A stretch of 64,000 nt of DNA from Archivesica marissinica (lineage: Eukaryota; Mollusca; Bivalvia; Venerida; Vesicomyidae): NCBI GenBank assembly GCA_014843695.1, contig CM026403.1:42935516-42999515 (forward strand). Reading direction: 5' to 3'. Position numbers and translations under genes: made by a program. The notes under the pieces were generated by a model. The model was given only the letters and a program-made list of their open reading frames with translations. It was not told the origin of the DNA and made no database searches. Below, piece after piece: positions 10,080 through 21,200 of this stretch (positions are counted from its first letter, which is position 1; the number at the start of each line of letters is the position of its first letter).

Positions 10080-11669
10080 TGGTATAACTCTTATTAATAT
10101 TATTTCGAAAATTTATAAAAATTGTTAGTAAATCGTCTCACATTATGGGCTGATAAGCATGAAAAACTAATAGATAACCAGTTTGGTTTCCAAAAGAATA
10201 AATCTACAGTAGATTGCATATTTATAGTACACGCTCTAATTACCAGAACACTGGCAAGTAAGAAGAAACTGTATGTTGCATTTCTGGATTGAGAAAAATG
10301 TATGATAGAATTGATGGAGCATATTTAATGCAGAAATTATTGAATGAAAATGTCAGTACAAAGTTTAGTATTGCGATACAATCCATGTATAATACAGTAA
10401 AATCGTATGTACGTTATAAATGTGCAAGATCAGATATTATAAACTCACATATCGTGGTCAAACAGGGGGACCCGGCCAATAGCCTATTATGCTTTTTTTA
10501 AACGATATATTGACTACTATAAATAGTAATATTGATGGTATCTTACATATTGATGATGTACAAATCTTCTTATTGTTGTTCGCTGATGATGCGATAGTCT
10601 TTGCCCATGATCCAGCTTCATTGCAGTCAATGTTAAATGATATAGAAAATTACTGTCACACTTGGGGTGTACACCTTAATGTCAATAAGACCAAAGTAAT
10701 GATTTTTGAAATTGGCCGACATACTCGATATCAATTTTTCATCTATAATTCAAACATTGAAATAGTTGAATCATTTAAATACTTGGGTGTACTCCTGTTC
10801 AAAAACGGGAATTGGAACCGTAGCCTACACAAAAACGAATAGCGCAACATATGCGTCATTTTCAATCCATAACTTGTTTACAATATACAACCAATTAAAT
10901 ATTCCCATCAAGCAAAAAATTAAATTGTTTGATTCTTTGGTGTCTCCTATATTAAATTATGTTGCGGAGATATGGGGTTATCATGAAAGTCCCGACATTG
11001 AGGCAATGCATTCCAAATGTTGTAGAAAACTTCTTTGTGGACAGAACCCCAATGCATATACATAGAAGATTAGTAATGATCATATATTGGATAAAACTAC
11101 TAACTTTGAATAATCAGTCACTACTGTTCAAAACTTATCATGTACTTAAAACTGATGTAGATAATGGTATTATATACAAAAAGTGTAACTGGGCTTTTCA
11201 TATCAAACATATTCTCGAACAATGTGGGTTAATGTACATATGGCAGAATCAATTTAATATGTTGATAAACTATAATGAAATAAAACAAAGAATATTAGAT
11301 ATACATGTATATTATCAAAGCTGGTATTCGTCTATTAATAATTCAGGGCGGTTAGAGACATACTGTTTGTTTAAACAATCGTTCAATTTTGAAAAACATT
11401 TAGACTTTATCAACGACGGCAGATTCAGAATGACGTTGACAAAATTCCGAACTTCATCCCATGATTTAGCTATTGAACGTGGAAGATATCAAAACATACC
11501 CAGAAATCAAAGAATATGTATATATTGCAATACAGGCATGATAGAAAGTGAATATCATTTCCTTCTTATATGTCCGAAATGTAGAGATCTTAGACAGACA
11601 TATTTAAAACATTATTACTATGCATGGCCAACTATTAATACATTCACTAATTTAATGTCACACAAATAA
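10080..11669 (+). pseudogene. degenerate LINE reverse transcriptase with C-terminal zinc knuckle
   Basis: Reading through frame changes gives an RT: DNQFGFQKNKSTVDCIF near 10175, then KKLYVAFLD with an in-frame stop near 10290, then MYDRIDGAYL, GDP near 10468, a frameshift at a T-run near 10490-10500, LFLNDILTT, the catalytic FADDAIVFA near 10580-10606, and FKYLGVL. After another frameshift near 10842 comes SLVSPILNYVAEIWG. The C-terminus (10959-11669) ends with a Cys-Cys-His-Cys knuckle CIYCNTG...EYHFLLICPKC. At least three frame lesions make it a pseudogene. The family differs from the CR1-like element at 1319-4966; the knuckle-tailed type is common in invertebrate LINEs. Confidence 0.8.
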
Positions 11670-11762
11670 ACAACTATTGGTAAAAATTTAGCAAAATACA
11701 TATATTTCGCAAATATATATAGAAACTTACTAAAATTAGTATGAACAGAGTATATTAAAATC

Positions 11763-12041
11763 TTGCTCGTTTGTAAATCCATGTCGGTACCTACAAATAA
11801 AATTCCAAGAAACGAAAGGAAATGTTTGTACTGTCACACGTTAGAAGACGAATTTCATTTTTTATTAGAATGTTCATTATTTAAGGAACTTAGAATGCAA
11901 TATATAAAGAAATATTTCTGGAAAAGACCAAACATTCAAAAATTTGTAGCGCTGCTCTCTTCAGAAAACTATAATATTTCGACCAATTTAGCATTATTTA
12001 TTGCAAAAGCCTTCGAGAAAAGAAACCATTTATTCTATTAA
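11763..12041 (+). pseudogene. second copy of the LINE zinc-knuckle C-terminus
   Basis: The frame contains NERKCLYCHTLEDEFHFLLE followed by C and S, the same Cys-Cys-His-Cys tail as at 11510-11580 but a diverged sequence. It continues to a stop at 12041. It is a 3'-end fragment of a related LINE, inserted next to or duplicated from the upstream copy. AATAAA occurs downstream near 12185 and 12240. Confidence 0.7.
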
Positions 12042-12830
12042 GCACTTTTCTCCGCAAATATTATAGTAATTGGTACTTCTACACATCTTATATATTTCAG
12101 AATGTTCTTTGATATACCACTGACCATCATGATTGTAAAATGTTTATATGTTTGTGAGCTCATGGGCATATTGCCTCTTGTTCAAATAAATCTATCTATA
12201 TACATGTACTTGCTATATACATTGTATGCATGTTTAATGCAATAAAGGTATTGTCGTTATTACACAATGCTAGGGTGATGATGATTGAGCTTATTTACCC
12301 TCGCCGCCGGCGAACCATATGTGCGAGCAATTCTATGTACCTATACCCAATTATATAGGGTCTCATTGCCAAGTTGGCTAGATATTCGCTACACAATAAT
12401 TAGGCTATTGTCTATAATTGTAATTTCGATGATGTATACCCGGATCTTTTGTCGATTAATGAGATTGTTATAATAATGGAAAATTACAAGGGGAGTTAAG
12501 GTGAGTTAATTATGTTCAAGTTAGTGTTTGCTGGAAATATTTAATGTTTGCTGCAAATGAGGGCTCACTAATGAGTGCTGAATTGTGTTCACTAAGGAAG
12601 ACTTGTAAATTACACGTTTTATGAATAACATAAGATACAAGGTTTAGCCACTATTACTAATTAATATTCAGAGTACATCCCCGCGAGGGGTTTGACATTA
12701 TAGGAAGATAGATAGAGTTTAGTATTTGCAGAGATTCTGTGAGATGAGACAGAGTTTGCATTTCCAACTTTCAGAAAAATATCGGGATGCTATTAAACCT
12801 GAAACCCTCTACTGTCTTTGCGTGCACTAT
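12042..12830. other. unassigned AT-rich DNA
   Basis: The proximal part (to about 12260) is probably the 3' UTR of the LINE fragment, with AATAAATCTATCTATATAC and CAATAAAGG. I see nothing in the rest. Confidence 0.35.
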
Positions 12831-12834
12831 GCAA

Positions 12835-13985
12835 TCATCCAGTTAGTTCCAATCTTTTGAGTGTTTTCAAATGGACTAGTGTTAGCAAATGGAATAGTGT
12901 ATGATCGTGAATTTTTCGATCAACGATATTTACTGAATCAAAGTCTTTGAATTGTTTAACTTTCGTAGCTCTCTTATTGTGTTGTTTCGTCATGTAATGT
13001 TCAGGATCCACTGCTGGCACCATATCCCCTGCTGGCACCATACCCTCTGCTGGCACCATACCCCCTGCTGGCACCATACCCCCTGCTATCTTGTATCACC
13101 AGTATGGTGTCCAGTTTCAGGCCTTTTAGCATGTGTGTAACACAGCCTTTTTCTTTGCTTCTGTAATCGATAAAGCGAGCACCAAGTCTTTGTATGCGAT
13201 CAATTTTACCGATGACTTCAAGTAGGGGCCCCAAATAATTGAACCATATTCCAGCTTAGATCTTACAAAAGCTATGAAAGCTGTCTTTGTGTATGTACGA
13301 TAACAATGCTTCAGATTTCTTCTCAGGAATCCTAATGTGGAGCTAGCCTTTTTGCAGATGTTTGTGATACTAGTACAGGGTTGACTGTTTGACATTAGGG
13401 CACGTCCGATGGATATGTCTAGTAAGAACATCAGCGGCCCCTGTACAGTACCCTGGGAGACCCCGGATTCAACTCTTGACGCTCTATGATTCTTCCACAA
13501 CAACATTCATTAACCGGTGTTTCAGAAATGAAGATAACCACTGATGCAATTGGTCTTTAACCCTGTAGTTTGAGATCTTATGAAGGAGACGGTCATGGGC
13601 CTCACTGTAATGAGGGCTTTTACTGAAATCCAGAATTGCCACATCGACTTGTTTGCTGTCGTGGATACTAAATCGTGCATGGTGTCTAAAAGTTGAGTTT
13701 CTATTGAAAATCCAGAAGAGAAGCCATAGGAAGAATAGTGTGCTTTTCAACGTGTTTCAATAAGTGACTACATAATTATGATGTTTTCCAATATTTTAGA
13801 TGTGACACTTGTTATGTTTACCAGCCTGTAGTTTTGTGTTTGTCTCCTTTCTTAAACATGGGTGTGACATTTGCATTTCTCCAGTCCTTCAGTAGCTCAC
13901 CACTGTCAAATAAATGTTGGAAAACTTCACTTATGCCATTGACAAGTTCTTCATCACAGTGTTTCAATATTATATTTGGGATGTC
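12835..13985 (-). pseudogene. internally deleted CR1-like LINE with a minisatellite in its tail
   Basis: Read from 13985 downwards, the minus strand gives GPDIPNIILKHCDEE, then LKDWRNANVTPMFKKG, then VDVAILDFSK with DRLLHKISNY, then VESGVSQGTVQGPLMFL. It then jumps directly to NICKKASSTLGFLRRNLKHC, so the segment carrying the catalytic FADD is missing. The C-terminus, KLEYGSIIWGPYL and RIQRLGARFI, follows. It is interrupted near 13010-13085 by an 18-bp tandem repeat before IVDRKIHDHTLF. The gene order matches the intact LINE at 1319-4966. Several frame breaks confirm that it is dead. Confidence 0.8.
13008..13088. repeat. 18-bp minisatellite inside the LINE pseudogene
   Basis: The unit CTGCTGGCACCATACCCC occurs in about four to five copies. 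The flanking LINE reading resumes on both sides, so the array arose inside the dead element. Confidence 0.85.
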
Positions 13986-14059
13986 AGGTCCTCTGCTTTT
14001 GTTGTGTTAATATTGTTAAATTGTTTCAACACTCCTGCTGAATGTGTTTGTAAGGTTGG

Positions 14060-14200
14060 AAGTCTATTTTTTGTCGTGGGTGTTGCTGTCATTGACAACA
14101 TCTCTAATTGTGCAGTGTTGTTGCTGTCATTGACAACATCTTTAATTTTGCAGTGTTGTTGCTGTCATTGACAACATCTCTATTTGTGCAGTGCTGTCAA
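14060..14200. repeat. minisatellite, about 41-bp unit, 3 copies
   Basis: The core GTTGCTGTCATTGACAACAT is followed by CTCTAATTGTGCAGTGTT. The array lies at the 5' side of the minus-strand LINE pseudogene. Confidence 0.8.
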
Positions 14201-14517
14201 TGGCAATGTGTATTCGAAACCTGGCTGATGTCTATATATAATTAGTGTACTAGATAATGTTCTTATATAAATACATGTCTCTGAGAACACTGCTAGATTC
14301 TACACAAGAAACTACAAAACCTAGCTCTCTGTATGTCCTTGCTTACCATTATGCTATTAAAATATTATATATAAATGTATGGAAGATAATATTAGTGCTG
14401 TAGCCGATCAGGTCAGTGGAGGAACAACTTTAAATAATCACACAATTGACATAATTTGTTTAAAATGTTATTAATATGATGACTTGATAACTGTCTGCTT
14501 GCCCATTCTCCCACCGT
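14201..14517. other. unassigned DNA
   Basis: AT-rich. I see no supported feature. Confidence 0.3.
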
Positions 14518-15360
14518 CTGTCCTTACTCAGTATGTCCTTACTCAGTCCTTTCCTACTCAGTATGTCCTTACTCAGTCCTTTCCTACTCAGTATGTCCTT
14601 ACCCAGCCTGTTACTTCAGTCTTGTATGTATCCAGTATCAGTATGTCCTTGCTTATTATATCTTTAATTGTCCGTCCATACTCAGTCTGTCCGTACCCAG
14701 TCTGTCCTTATTCAGGGTTGTCGTTATTCAGTCTGTCCTTGCCCAGTCTGTCCTTATTCAGGATCGTCCTTACCCAGTCTGTCCGTACCCATTCTGTCCT
14801 TGCCCAGTCTGTCCTTATTCAGGGTTGTCGTTATCCAGTCTGTCCTTACCCAGTCTGTCCTTACCAAGTTTGTCCTTGCCCAGTCTGTCCTTACCCAGTC
14901 TGTCCTTACCCAGTCTGTCTTTACCAAGTTTGTCCTTGCCCAGTCTGTCCTTACCCAGTCTGTCCTTACCCAGTCTGTCCTTGCCCAGTCTGTTCTTATT
15001 CAGGGTCGTCCTTACCCAGTCTGTCCTTATTCAGGGTTGTCCTTACCCAGTCTATCCGTACCCAGTCTGTCCTTGCCCAGTCTATCCTTATTCAGGGTTG
15101 TCGTTATCCAGTCTGTCCTTACCCAGTCTATCATTATTCAGGGTCGTCCTTACCCAGTCTGTCCGTACCCAGTCTTTCCTTGCCCAGTCTGTTCTTATTC
15201 AGGGTCGTCCTTACCCAGTCTGTCCTTACCCAGTCTGTCCTTATTCAGGGTTGTCCTTACCCAGTCTGTCCGTATTCAGGGTTGTCGTTATCCAGTCTGT
15301 CCTTGCCCAGTCTGTCCTTACCCAGTCTGTCATTATTCAGGGTCGTCCTTACTCAGTCTT
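14518..15360. repeat. 15-bp minisatellite with an interspersed variant, over 50 units
   Basis: The main unit is CCAGTCTGTCCTTAC. A variant, TTATTCAGGGTTGTC, is interspersed every two to five units, giving a loose higher-order pattern. Because 15 is divisible by 3, all three plus frames are open across it (up to 311 codons); these frames are artefacts of the repeat. Confidence 0.9.
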
Positions 15361-15946
15361 GTCCTCGATATTTCATCGACTCACTGACAAAATGTTATCA
15401 GAAACAGTCTCTAAGTTAATCTCTTCTTATTAGATACCAACAGTAATTTCAATTGAAATATTATAGCCAAATTATAAGGTTATAAGTTATGATATTTGCT
15501 CGCAGAAAATGTCATTTTTAGGTTGAAAACATCTTAATTATATACAAATATCTTGTTTGTTGCCTCTTTCGTATGCAAGTTATAGTGCTATTATATTATA
15601 AATTGAACGATAAAGTGTAAATTTTGGACCGCTGAAAGCAATGTGATTGCTTTCTATACATGCTTTTATGCATAATTAGATAAATATTAGATAAAAGCAG
15701 ATAATGTATCTTAAACGAGAAGTCCTGTTATCTGCAGCAGAATAAAATCGAGTTTTCTGTTGTTTATAATATTATATGGAGATTGTCAAATAGGTTCCTG
15801 CCATTTCCAAACTACTTTGAATTTCTTTTCATGTTTAAAGTTCAAACGTAATGTACAGTTCTATCATGTCTACGTTAATGACTTGCTGGATTATTTCTTT
15901 TGGTTCTATAGTGTTTCAAAGCAGTCATTTGTAGCATATGTTATTG

Positions 15947-16068
15947 TTTCTTTATGTTTAGAATAGTGACCCTAATTCAATTGTTTCTTTATGTTTGGAA
16001 TAGTGTCTCCCTAATTCAAGTGTTTCTTTATGTTTGGAATAGTGTCTCCCTAATTCAATTGTTTCAGA
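15947..16068. repeat. minisatellite, about 40-bp unit, 3 copies
   Basis: The core TTTCTTTATGTTTGGAATAG is followed by TGTCTCCCTAATTCAA. Lies 400 bp upstream of the putative DGCR8 5' UTR exon. Confidence 0.8.
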
Positions 16069-16463
16069 GAGGTTATTGTTTATGGCTGCATGTGTCTGTC
16101 TGTGTATTAGCAGGATAACTCAAAAAGCTGTGGATGCATTTTGATGAACCTTTATGATATATATAGATGGTTAGTCCAGCAGGAAGTGATTTGATTATGG
16201 GAGAAATTGGTCAAGTAATATGATAATGATGGTCAGCCCAGCAAGTTGGTTTGCATTTTGCTTTTTTAGAATCAATTGTATTGTTTGTTATTGTTCCCTT
16301 TGTTTCAGTAGCTTCCAAGGACATGATAATAACCAACTGAGCTGCAAAATATACACTACAGTTCATTGTTACTTGCACTAACTGGAAAGTGTAACGAATC
16401 AACAGTTTACACTTCTTGTGTGGTCTTCTGACAATGAACGAACCTCTACTTTCTGTTTTCCAG

Positions 16464-16681
16464 GCATAACATTATTATGGAAAATAACTTTTGAACAATA
16501 CATTTCTGAAAGAGATGCTCTGCCTTGTTTGATGGACAACAGCAGGAAATATTAAGTGTTTGGATGTTTCAAATTTTGCACAGGAATATATTTGGATTTT
16601 GCTGCAACTGTCTTATTTGACTTATTCTACAGTATAAGTCAGGAAGTGCTACGGTATAAGTCAGTTGAGTTGTAACAGAAC
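16464..16681 (+). other. DGCR8: putative 5' UTR part of DGCR8 coding exon 1
   Basis: A good acceptor, TTTCTGTTTTCCAG, ends at 16463. The sequence from there to the ATG at 16682 has no coding character. This suggests a non-coding first exon further upstream, which I could not locate. Inference from one splice motif only. Confidence 0.4.
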
Positions 16682-18209
16682 ATGGAAAATGACAGTAGCG
16701 AATTATTCAACACTGAAGCTCTAAGCTTCGACAGTACACTGGATAGTTTGTTGGATGTAGAATATATGGTGGATAGCAAGACAATACCTTTCAATCCGCT
16801 CAATAGTACACCATCGGATATCCTTATGTCGGCTGAGAAGAGTTTTGGAGGTGATAATGCTTATGTTGATAGTGGTAGAACAGATTGTAGTCAACCAGGG
16901 AGCGCAACTGATGTGATGAATATGGAAATACAGGAAAATGTAAATGATGTCAGGGAAGATTCTGTAGAAGATGTAAATGTAGTAATAGATAAGCAACACT
17001 CTGCATATGGTAACAACCAAAAGGGCAATGTTAATGAGAGGGATAATTTGGAGAGAAAACAGAAACATGGAAAGAATAAACCGCTATGTGACAGAAGTCC
17101 AGGAAAGAGGAATGGGAAGAATAAACAAGTAGAGATTGATAATGGGATTAAAGAGAGTGGATTAAGCAATTTGAGAGAAAGTAGTCCAAATTTTGATCAT
17201 ATTAAGGCAAAGAGAGAAAGGAACTTGGCAAAAAGGATATCAACAAAATCAAGTGCATCAAAAGCAGGAAAGATTGTAAGTGTAAGTGGGAAAGAAAGAT
17301 ACAGTTTAAGTAAATGTCCAGTTAATTCTACGTATGTAGCAACAGATAAACCGAACACTGCATATTCAAAATCTGAGAAGGATATTCTGGAAACTGGAGA
17401 TGATACCACAAATGAGCCACCAACCAAAAGATTAAAAACCATTCCAAAAAAGCATAATAGAAAATGTGTATCTGCCACTGTAGAAGTTGTACCATCTGAT
17501 TTGATAACAAAAGCGACAACAGATGCTACTGTGGAAGTATGTCCATTATTAGTTACTAGTACAAGCATTGAAAATACAAATCAAATAAACAAATCAGAAC
17601 CAATTTCTATTGCAAATTCTATGTTATCTAAATCGGCGGAAACAGTTAAAATGGTTGTTAACACCGAATCTGAGCCTCATTTTGAGAAGGAAAACAGTCT
17701 GCCCGATAAAACTGTGCAAAACTTTAATTTAAAAGGTACAGTTCAGGAAGATGAATTAAAAGAACAGCAAACTGAAGTAATTGTAAATGATGAGGAAGTG
17801 AATGAACATGCAGATCTCGATGAAATGAATATGCAAAATATAGAACTTAAGGCTATTGGCACGAGTAAAGATGCACATAACAATGAAGATATGGTTGGAC
17901 ATAGATTTATTGAATGTGAAACAACTGCAGACCAGAAGGTTGAAATTGGCATAGACGATGTTATATGTGGTTTAGATAGGGACACTGTTAATGAAGAGGA
18001 GGAAGGGATACAGGAGCAGGTTGATGGTGTTGATGATGTTGTGGATGATGATGAAGAGGAAGAAGATGACGATGATGAAGATGATGTAGATGATGATGAG
18101 ATTCACAATTGGTTAGAGGAAGGACTGACAAAGGAGGAGATAAGAGAGAAGAAGAAAGAAGAACTGAAAGAGGGAGAGTTTATCAGTAGTGAGAAGTCCA
18201 TCCTTATAG
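16682..18209 (+). CDS. DGCR8: DGCR8 coding exon 1: disordered N-terminus
   Basis: 1528 nt, ending in phase 1 at the donor ATAG|gtacta. The start is the first ATG of the open frame. Composition is low complexity, with Ser, Lys, Glu and Asn dominant. A basic cluster lies at residues 249-261 (candidate nuclear signal) and an Asp/Glu-only run at about 455-473. The sequence IHNWLEEGL at 474-482 matches the DALLEEGL motif that precedes the WW region in vertebrate DGCR8. The N-terminus is longer than in human. Without splicing the frame would stop seven codons beyond the donor. Confidence 0.88.
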
Positions 18210-21200
18210 GTACTATATGTAGTCTTACATGATCACATGTATTCATTTCTTTTAATTTCCTGAACACAATCATTTTAAAAGAAAGTATTTTACTGTTCAA
18301 AGTATTAAATATTTGCATTATATTTCTATCAATTTTCTTGCGGTAATTTTTTTAACCATTCCAAATAATGGGACCATTTTTTTTTTATCACATTAACAAA
18401 TTTCTTAAAATTTTAGTATGATTGCTATAATATGCTTGCAGAAATAGTTTGTATTGAAATTGATCGTACCAATATCAATCTAATAACTAAATTGCTTTGT
18501 TTGATGCAATTATAAGCAATAGTTTGTAATAGTTTCTATTGTAACTAACACAATGTGTACCAGGTGTGTACATTATGCATTTGTTTTGTAGGTTATTCAT
18601 ATATTTGCTATTTTATGTAGAGAAGGAAACTAATCCATTTGAAACGCTGCCAGCGGGCTGGGTTCAAATCTACCATAACTGTGGCATGCCAGTGTATCTA
18701 CACAAAGAGTCCAGAGTGTGTACATTTGCACGACCGTATTTCATAGGATCAGGAAGTTCTCGTGTAAGTTGAGGAGTGTGTGTTTTACGTTTATTTATCA
18801 TCGTTACCGGTTGCCCATATGAGCGAAGCCTCCTGAAGAGATTAGTCATTTTAGATTTTAGAAGGATCGTGCAATGATACAGACAGAGACCCATTCCAGA
18901 CTCTCCTCTTGTTCTTTTACATGCACGGTGTACAGCACCGACACGAGACCTTGGTTTAACGTCCCATCTAAAAGACTTGTTAATATTATTAGTGTCAGAT
19001 GGGGGATCAAACCTGTGATCCCTGGATTACCAGTCCAACGTGTTAACCACTTGATGAGGAGGTTGTTTTAGTGAGGTAACTAGTAATGACTATTAACACT
19101 TATGTAAATGGAAACGGAGCATAATGTGTTAATATTAATCACATTGAAATGTTTCACACTGGAGAATTTAGTACTTAGCCATCATCGTATTAACCCTTTC
19201 AACACCACAGGCCTCTCAATAGGCTTACAAAAAGTGTAGATCCAGCCGGCTCATCAGGATCTGCACTTTTTGCCAGTAATATTACTATTTTTAGACAAAA
19301 ATTACCCATTTTGATAAATGAACTGGTCCAAATGTAATTTTCTTAGTAATTTATTGGTCTGAAAATATCATGCACCAGTCCATGTCAGTTACTTAGTGTT
19401 GAATGGGTTAAACATCATCATGTAGAATTTTGATCGGCAAGCTGATTTGTGTAAAAGATATATATCGGTAGTTGTGTAGACTTAGATTATACAAATTTAT
19501 TTTATCTCGATTGCAAAACAAGTTCTTACAACTTATATTAATCACTCTTGAGACCTCATTCCCATTCCATTGCTACGAGTGAGAGAGAAGAGGCAATGTG
19601 GAATTTAAATGCCTTGCCTAACGGCACAATCGTAATGGCTCCAGATAGGCTTATACTCCAGACCTTTCGGACCTCATGCGAGCGTGCTACCAGTGCTCTA
19701 TCGGTTGACTTACTGACAGCACAAATGCATATACAAGTATATATAGAAGTAGCAACCCAAATTCTCACATAATAATACCAAAAACTTAATTCAAACTAAA
19801 GAACCGAAAATAATTGATATTTGTCTAACTAGTGTCACTGTGGTAGTAGGTGCCAATTGTATTATGTGTTTGGGATATATTGCAAGTACATTTAGTACGT
19901 GTAGCGGTCATTTGTGTTGGCTGGTCACTTGTATTGGAATTTGTTTAAGGTCAATGGCTTAGTGGTTTGAGGGTTCAATGTGGGTAGTTGTTGTTGGGGA
20001 TCAATTGGTTGTTAGGGGTAATGGTTGTTTGTGTCCAATGGAGGTAGTTATTGTTTGGATCAATGGAGGGTGCCTGTTTGGGTTAGTAGGTATTGGGGAC
20101 AATGAAGTACTTGGTGTTGAAGAAACAATCCAGTTCCTGGAGATGGTGGTTGCAGGAAGAATGGGACGTTCCTAGGAATGGGCACGCAAAATTAACTGTT
20201 TCAATCATAATTACTTTCAGAAACATGACATTCCATTGAGTTCAATTCCATGTCTTCAATATCTCCGGGCAGTTGAGAAAGAGAATGCTGAGCAGAGTGA
20301 AACAACCAAGAAACAAACACCGGAAAGTGGTACTGATGGTGCTACAGATGTTACTGCCTCCGGTAGGTTTGGTTTGACTGTAGAAAAGTATAGCCTACTA
20401 AATACTAATTCATCTATCTTTATTCTGGGACACATATTTAGAATTGAGGACCACTGCATTGCATAATTCAATGAGGTAATAACATATAGTCTCTACACAA
20501 TTATTCTGGGAGACATATTTAGAATTGAGGACCACTGCATTGCATGATTCTATGAGGTAATAAAATATGGTCGCTACACAATTATTAAGTGTCTGTGCTT
20601 TGGTGTGAAAATGTTGGTTCTAGTTGTCTCATACTGGTATTTCCAATGTAAATGCAATTGTTGAACTTTGAATACATAGAATTTGATTTATATTACAGGA
20701 ATAGACAGTCTACCCAAGCCCGTTGTGCAGCATGCTGAGGAAACGCTCAAGACCATCCAATTAGGTAAAACATGATGTGGCAGAGAATAATCTCTGTATT
20801 TATTAAAATCTATTGCAGACAGAAACTATAGTCTGTTCAAATTATCTCTGTAACCTCCTTTAAAAAGTACAGTCCAACCTGTGAGGCAGCTAGCCAAGGG
20901 AGTGAAAAATTGTGGCTGTTTAGCACAAGTGTTTTAATACTGTGGAAACAAATTGCCACACTGCGTCTCATGTGGTTGATTAATGCTAGGCAGCTGATTA
21001 ATACAGGTAACCACTAACACTATGGTGGTGTGTTTAGGCATGGAACTTACATCAACATTGTCGCTTATCTCCTACATGGTGATGGATTCAATCAGATATG
21101 AGGTCTCTACTCTCTCATCATGGTGGTGGATTCCATCAGAAATGATGTCTCTTCTCTCTCATCATCATGGTGGTGGATTCCATCAGAAATGAGGTTTCTA

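Noticed and set aside
14484..15433. Three parallel plus-strand ORFs of 202-311 codons rich in Pro, Ser and Cys
   Set aside because: All three frames are open through the same 15-bp array, which shows a period effect and not selection on one frame.
18566..18772. Independent small gene containing the WW-like motif
   Set aside because: The frame is exon 2 of DGCR8 plus intron; phase and acceptor at 18620/18621 join it to exon 1.
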